From JBCCZC01 sp039188505 (GTDB lineage Bacteria; Pseudomonadota; Gammaproteobacteria; Xanthomonadales; SZUA-38), in NCBI GenBank assembly GCA_039188505.1, contig JBCCZC010000364.1:1-6114 (forward strand): 6,114 nt of DNA, given 5' to 3'. Positions 5,901 to 6,114 of the stretch are shown here, in pieces. Position numbers and translations under genes: made by a program. The first letter of the stretch is position 1, and every line of letters begins with the position of its first letter. Below the pieces are notes generated by a model. The model was not told the DNA's origin. It saw only the letters and a list, made by a program, of their open reading frames with translations, and made no database searches.

Positions 5901-6114
5901 GATCGCGAACTCGGTATCGGGTTCCAGCTCGGCTGCGAGTTCGCCTTCAATCGGGTCCTGCGCTTCAGGCTCTTCCTCGGCTTCAAGTTCGCCTTCGATT
6001 TCGAACTCGCTTTCCGGCGCCGCTGTAGCTTCCAGCTCACCGTCGATCTCGACGTCGGCATGAGGCTCGGTCTCGGCTTCAAGTTCCCCTTCGAACTCCA
6101 GGTCCGCTTCGGGC
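2967..6114 (-). CDS. chpA: Hybrid chemotaxis histidine kinase of the Pil-Chp system, 3' part (ChpA)
   Basis: ChpA is the CheA-type kinase that receives signals from pilus chemoreceptors and phosphorylates PilG/PilH-type regulators to control twitching. The frame is open from the right edge (first full codon at 6113), giving 1048 visible residues; the real start is outside. In visible numbering: 1-278 is a very acidic repetitive region. A histidine phosphotransfer (Hpt) domain (about 255-360) carries His302 in ELHTLKGGARMAG. An Ala/Pro linker follows (about 390-410). From about 427 a long helical dimerisation region resembles P3 but is longer than in ordinary CheA. The ATPase domain has an N-box (His623, Asn627), a G1 box DDGAG (667-671) and a G2 box GRGVGMD (718-724). 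A CheW-like domain (about 761-894) precedes a receiver (about 922-1044) with Asp930-Asp931, phospho-acceptor Asp974 and Lys1026, so the receiver looks functional. No P2 domain is seen. Further Hpt domains, known in the family, probably lie upstream. A GTG at 5786 (a Val codon) should not be taken as the start, because the acidic repeats continue in frame before it. Confidence 0.95.
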   Translation of the reverse strand, partial: PEADLEFEGELEAETEPHADVEIDGELEATAAPESEFEIEGELEAEEEPEAQDPIEGELAAELEPDTEFAIDGELEADSDGEPDVEVDLEIEGEPGADSEGDLELEVASVADLEIDSDVEADEARDAPLDEQADDEAAPEPVFEFDGEFEAEAEAEAEAEAEAEAEAEAEAEAEAEAEAEAEAEAEAEAELSADAADAGDVEFGAIADLEEADFEEDAAEFEEIEELEDAAAEPATPMGSILPTAEPEQIAIETLGDLDEELVEIFVQEGEEILDESDHKMVEFRDTPEEKSVVTALQRELHTLKGGARMAGIAPIGDLSHSMESLFEAIVEGKVSASSPMVELLEHAFDRLHQMLDSVTGRTPIPGCEEIVRRLDALSSGDPVESLMEGAAPAEAPTAVPAEAPAAVPRTERQTALDQEVEQRGGIAARAQQEMIRVRADLLDNLVNYAGEVSIYRARLDQQIGTFRFNLVELDQTVSRLRDQLRKLEIETEAQILSRYQREGGEFEQDFDPLELDRFSQLQQYSRALAESVADLTSIQSMLDDVTRGSETLLLQQSRVNSDLQEGLMRTRMVPFDSLVPRLRRILRQTSQELGKRAVLRVEGAQGEMDRTVLERVTAPLEHMLRNAIAHGLEMPEQRTAAGKSDEGSIVIKVSREATEVVLRVIDDGAGIDPERVRSKAIERGLLKEDAELSERDLYGFILQSGFSTAEDVSKIAGRGVGMDVVNSEIKQLGGSLDISSKRGEGSTFTIRLPFTLAVTHAIMVRIGESTFAIPLSSIEGVVRMKRGEFEDRLASGETAIDYAGESYQLHELDTLLGLDRKARLEEDMLPILMSRIGDQRAGIRIDSVMSSREIVVKSVGPQISSIPGIFGATILGDGSVIMILDLGPLIRRGAALRLDTTDEGEVVAPAVPVPEMVAEERPPVIMVVDDSITMRKVTSRVLERHEMEAITAKDGVDAVEQLQERIPDLMLLDIEMPRMDGYELATHMRNDPRLKDVPIIMITSRTGEKHRQRALEIGVNRYLGKPYQEAELLENVNELLAETVGTD
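2985..2988 (-). promoter_or_regulatory. Ribosome binding site of chpB inside the chpA 3' end
   Basis: On the minus strand GGAG lies 4 nt before the TTG start of chpB, within the last codons of chpA. The spacing is short, which together with the TTG codon suggests modest initiation helped by ribosomes finishing chpA. Confidence 0.45.
4890..4937 (-). repeat. 24-bp imperfect duplication encoding the Ala/Pro linker of ChpA
   Basis: The linker between the Hpt and dimerisation domains reads PAEAPTAV followed by PAEAPAAV, two 8-residue units from an imperfect 24-bp tandem duplication. The units differ at several third positions, so the duplication is not very recent. It probably gives a flexible, extended tether for the Hpt domain. 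Confidence 0.7.
5545..5664 (-). repeat. Hexanucleotide microsatellite (20 units) encoding 20 Glu-Ala pairs in ChpA
   Basis: Twenty uninterrupted 6-bp units occupy this stretch. On the plus strand they read, from the left: TCGGCT once, TCAGCT ten times, TCGGCT six times, then TCAGCT, TCGGCT, TCAGCT. In the chpA frame they give GAA plus GCT or GCC, that is 20 Glu-Ala pairs at visible residues 150-189. Each gain or loss of a unit adds or removes two residues without a frameshift. Homogeneous blocks of the two variants suggest growth by replication slippage. Runs of GCT are unlike the GC-ending Ala codons favoured around it. Confidence 0.95.
5874..6113 (-). repeat. 48-bp-period repeat array (five 16-residue units) in the acidic region of ChpA
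   Basis: Visible residues 1-80 form five units with Gly at 9, 25, 41, 57 and 73, exactly 16 apart. The core is (F/V/I)-E/x-I-(E/D)-G-E-L-(E/A)-A, for example FEGELEAE, EIDGELEA and EIEGELEAE. At the DNA level units 1 and 3 are closest, sharing GAACTTGAAGCCGAG. Beyond residue 80 the pattern decays (IEGEPGAD near 91-98, FDGEFEAE just before the Glu-Ala run). The array touches the window edge, so more units may lie outside. Confidence 0.85.

Noticed and set aside
5113..6063. Long Ser/Ala-rich plus-strand frame over the repeats
   Set aside because: The Ser-Ala runs are the antisense reading of the Glu-Ala microsatellite and acidic repeats. The ChpA frame continues into conserved domains, the Ser-rich one does not.

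Overview
The window is GC-rich bacterial DNA that most likely comes from a gammaproteobacterium with type IV pili, probably near the Xanthomonadales/Chromatiales (Wenzhouxiangella-like lineages would fit). This placement is inferred from the gene order chpA-chpB-chpC, the large hybrid ChpA kinase, and a short Phe-Lys-Ser-Gly-Phe-Glu ending on a secreted protein. No marker gene fixes the taxon.

Layout. Positions 1-294 hold no supportable gene. They contain a 91-bp sequence present twice in tandem (period 94 bp, one mismatch), and each copy carries two strong hairpins. A plus-strand gene (295-1434) follows, with a good ribosome binding site; it encodes a secreted protein with a signal peptide, a cadherin-like/VNDPP region and a DUF11-type domain. 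A 33-bp convergent gap separates it from a minus-strand operon that fills the rest. In transcription order (right to left) the operon has chpA (3' part, open to the right edge), chpB (TTG start, 14-nt overlap with chpA) and chpC (28 nt downstream of chpB).

How the genes work together. ChpA is the histidine kinase of the Pil-Chp chemosensory system that controls type IV pilus extension/retraction and surface sensing. ChpB is its CheB-like receptor methylesterase. ChpC is an accessory CheW-like adaptor. The upstream members usual for this cluster (pilG, pilH, pilI, pilJ) would lie beyond the right edge. The secreted protein is convergent and need not be functionally linked.

Most unusual features. 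The visible N-terminal part of ChpA is extremely acidic: the first 278 visible residues contain one Arg, one His and no Lys. It includes a 16-residue periodic repeat and a run of 20 Glu-Ala pairs encoded by a hexanucleotide microsatellite. The palindromic 94-bp tandem duplication at the left edge is also unexplained. I see no evidence of a wholly new multi-gene system here.
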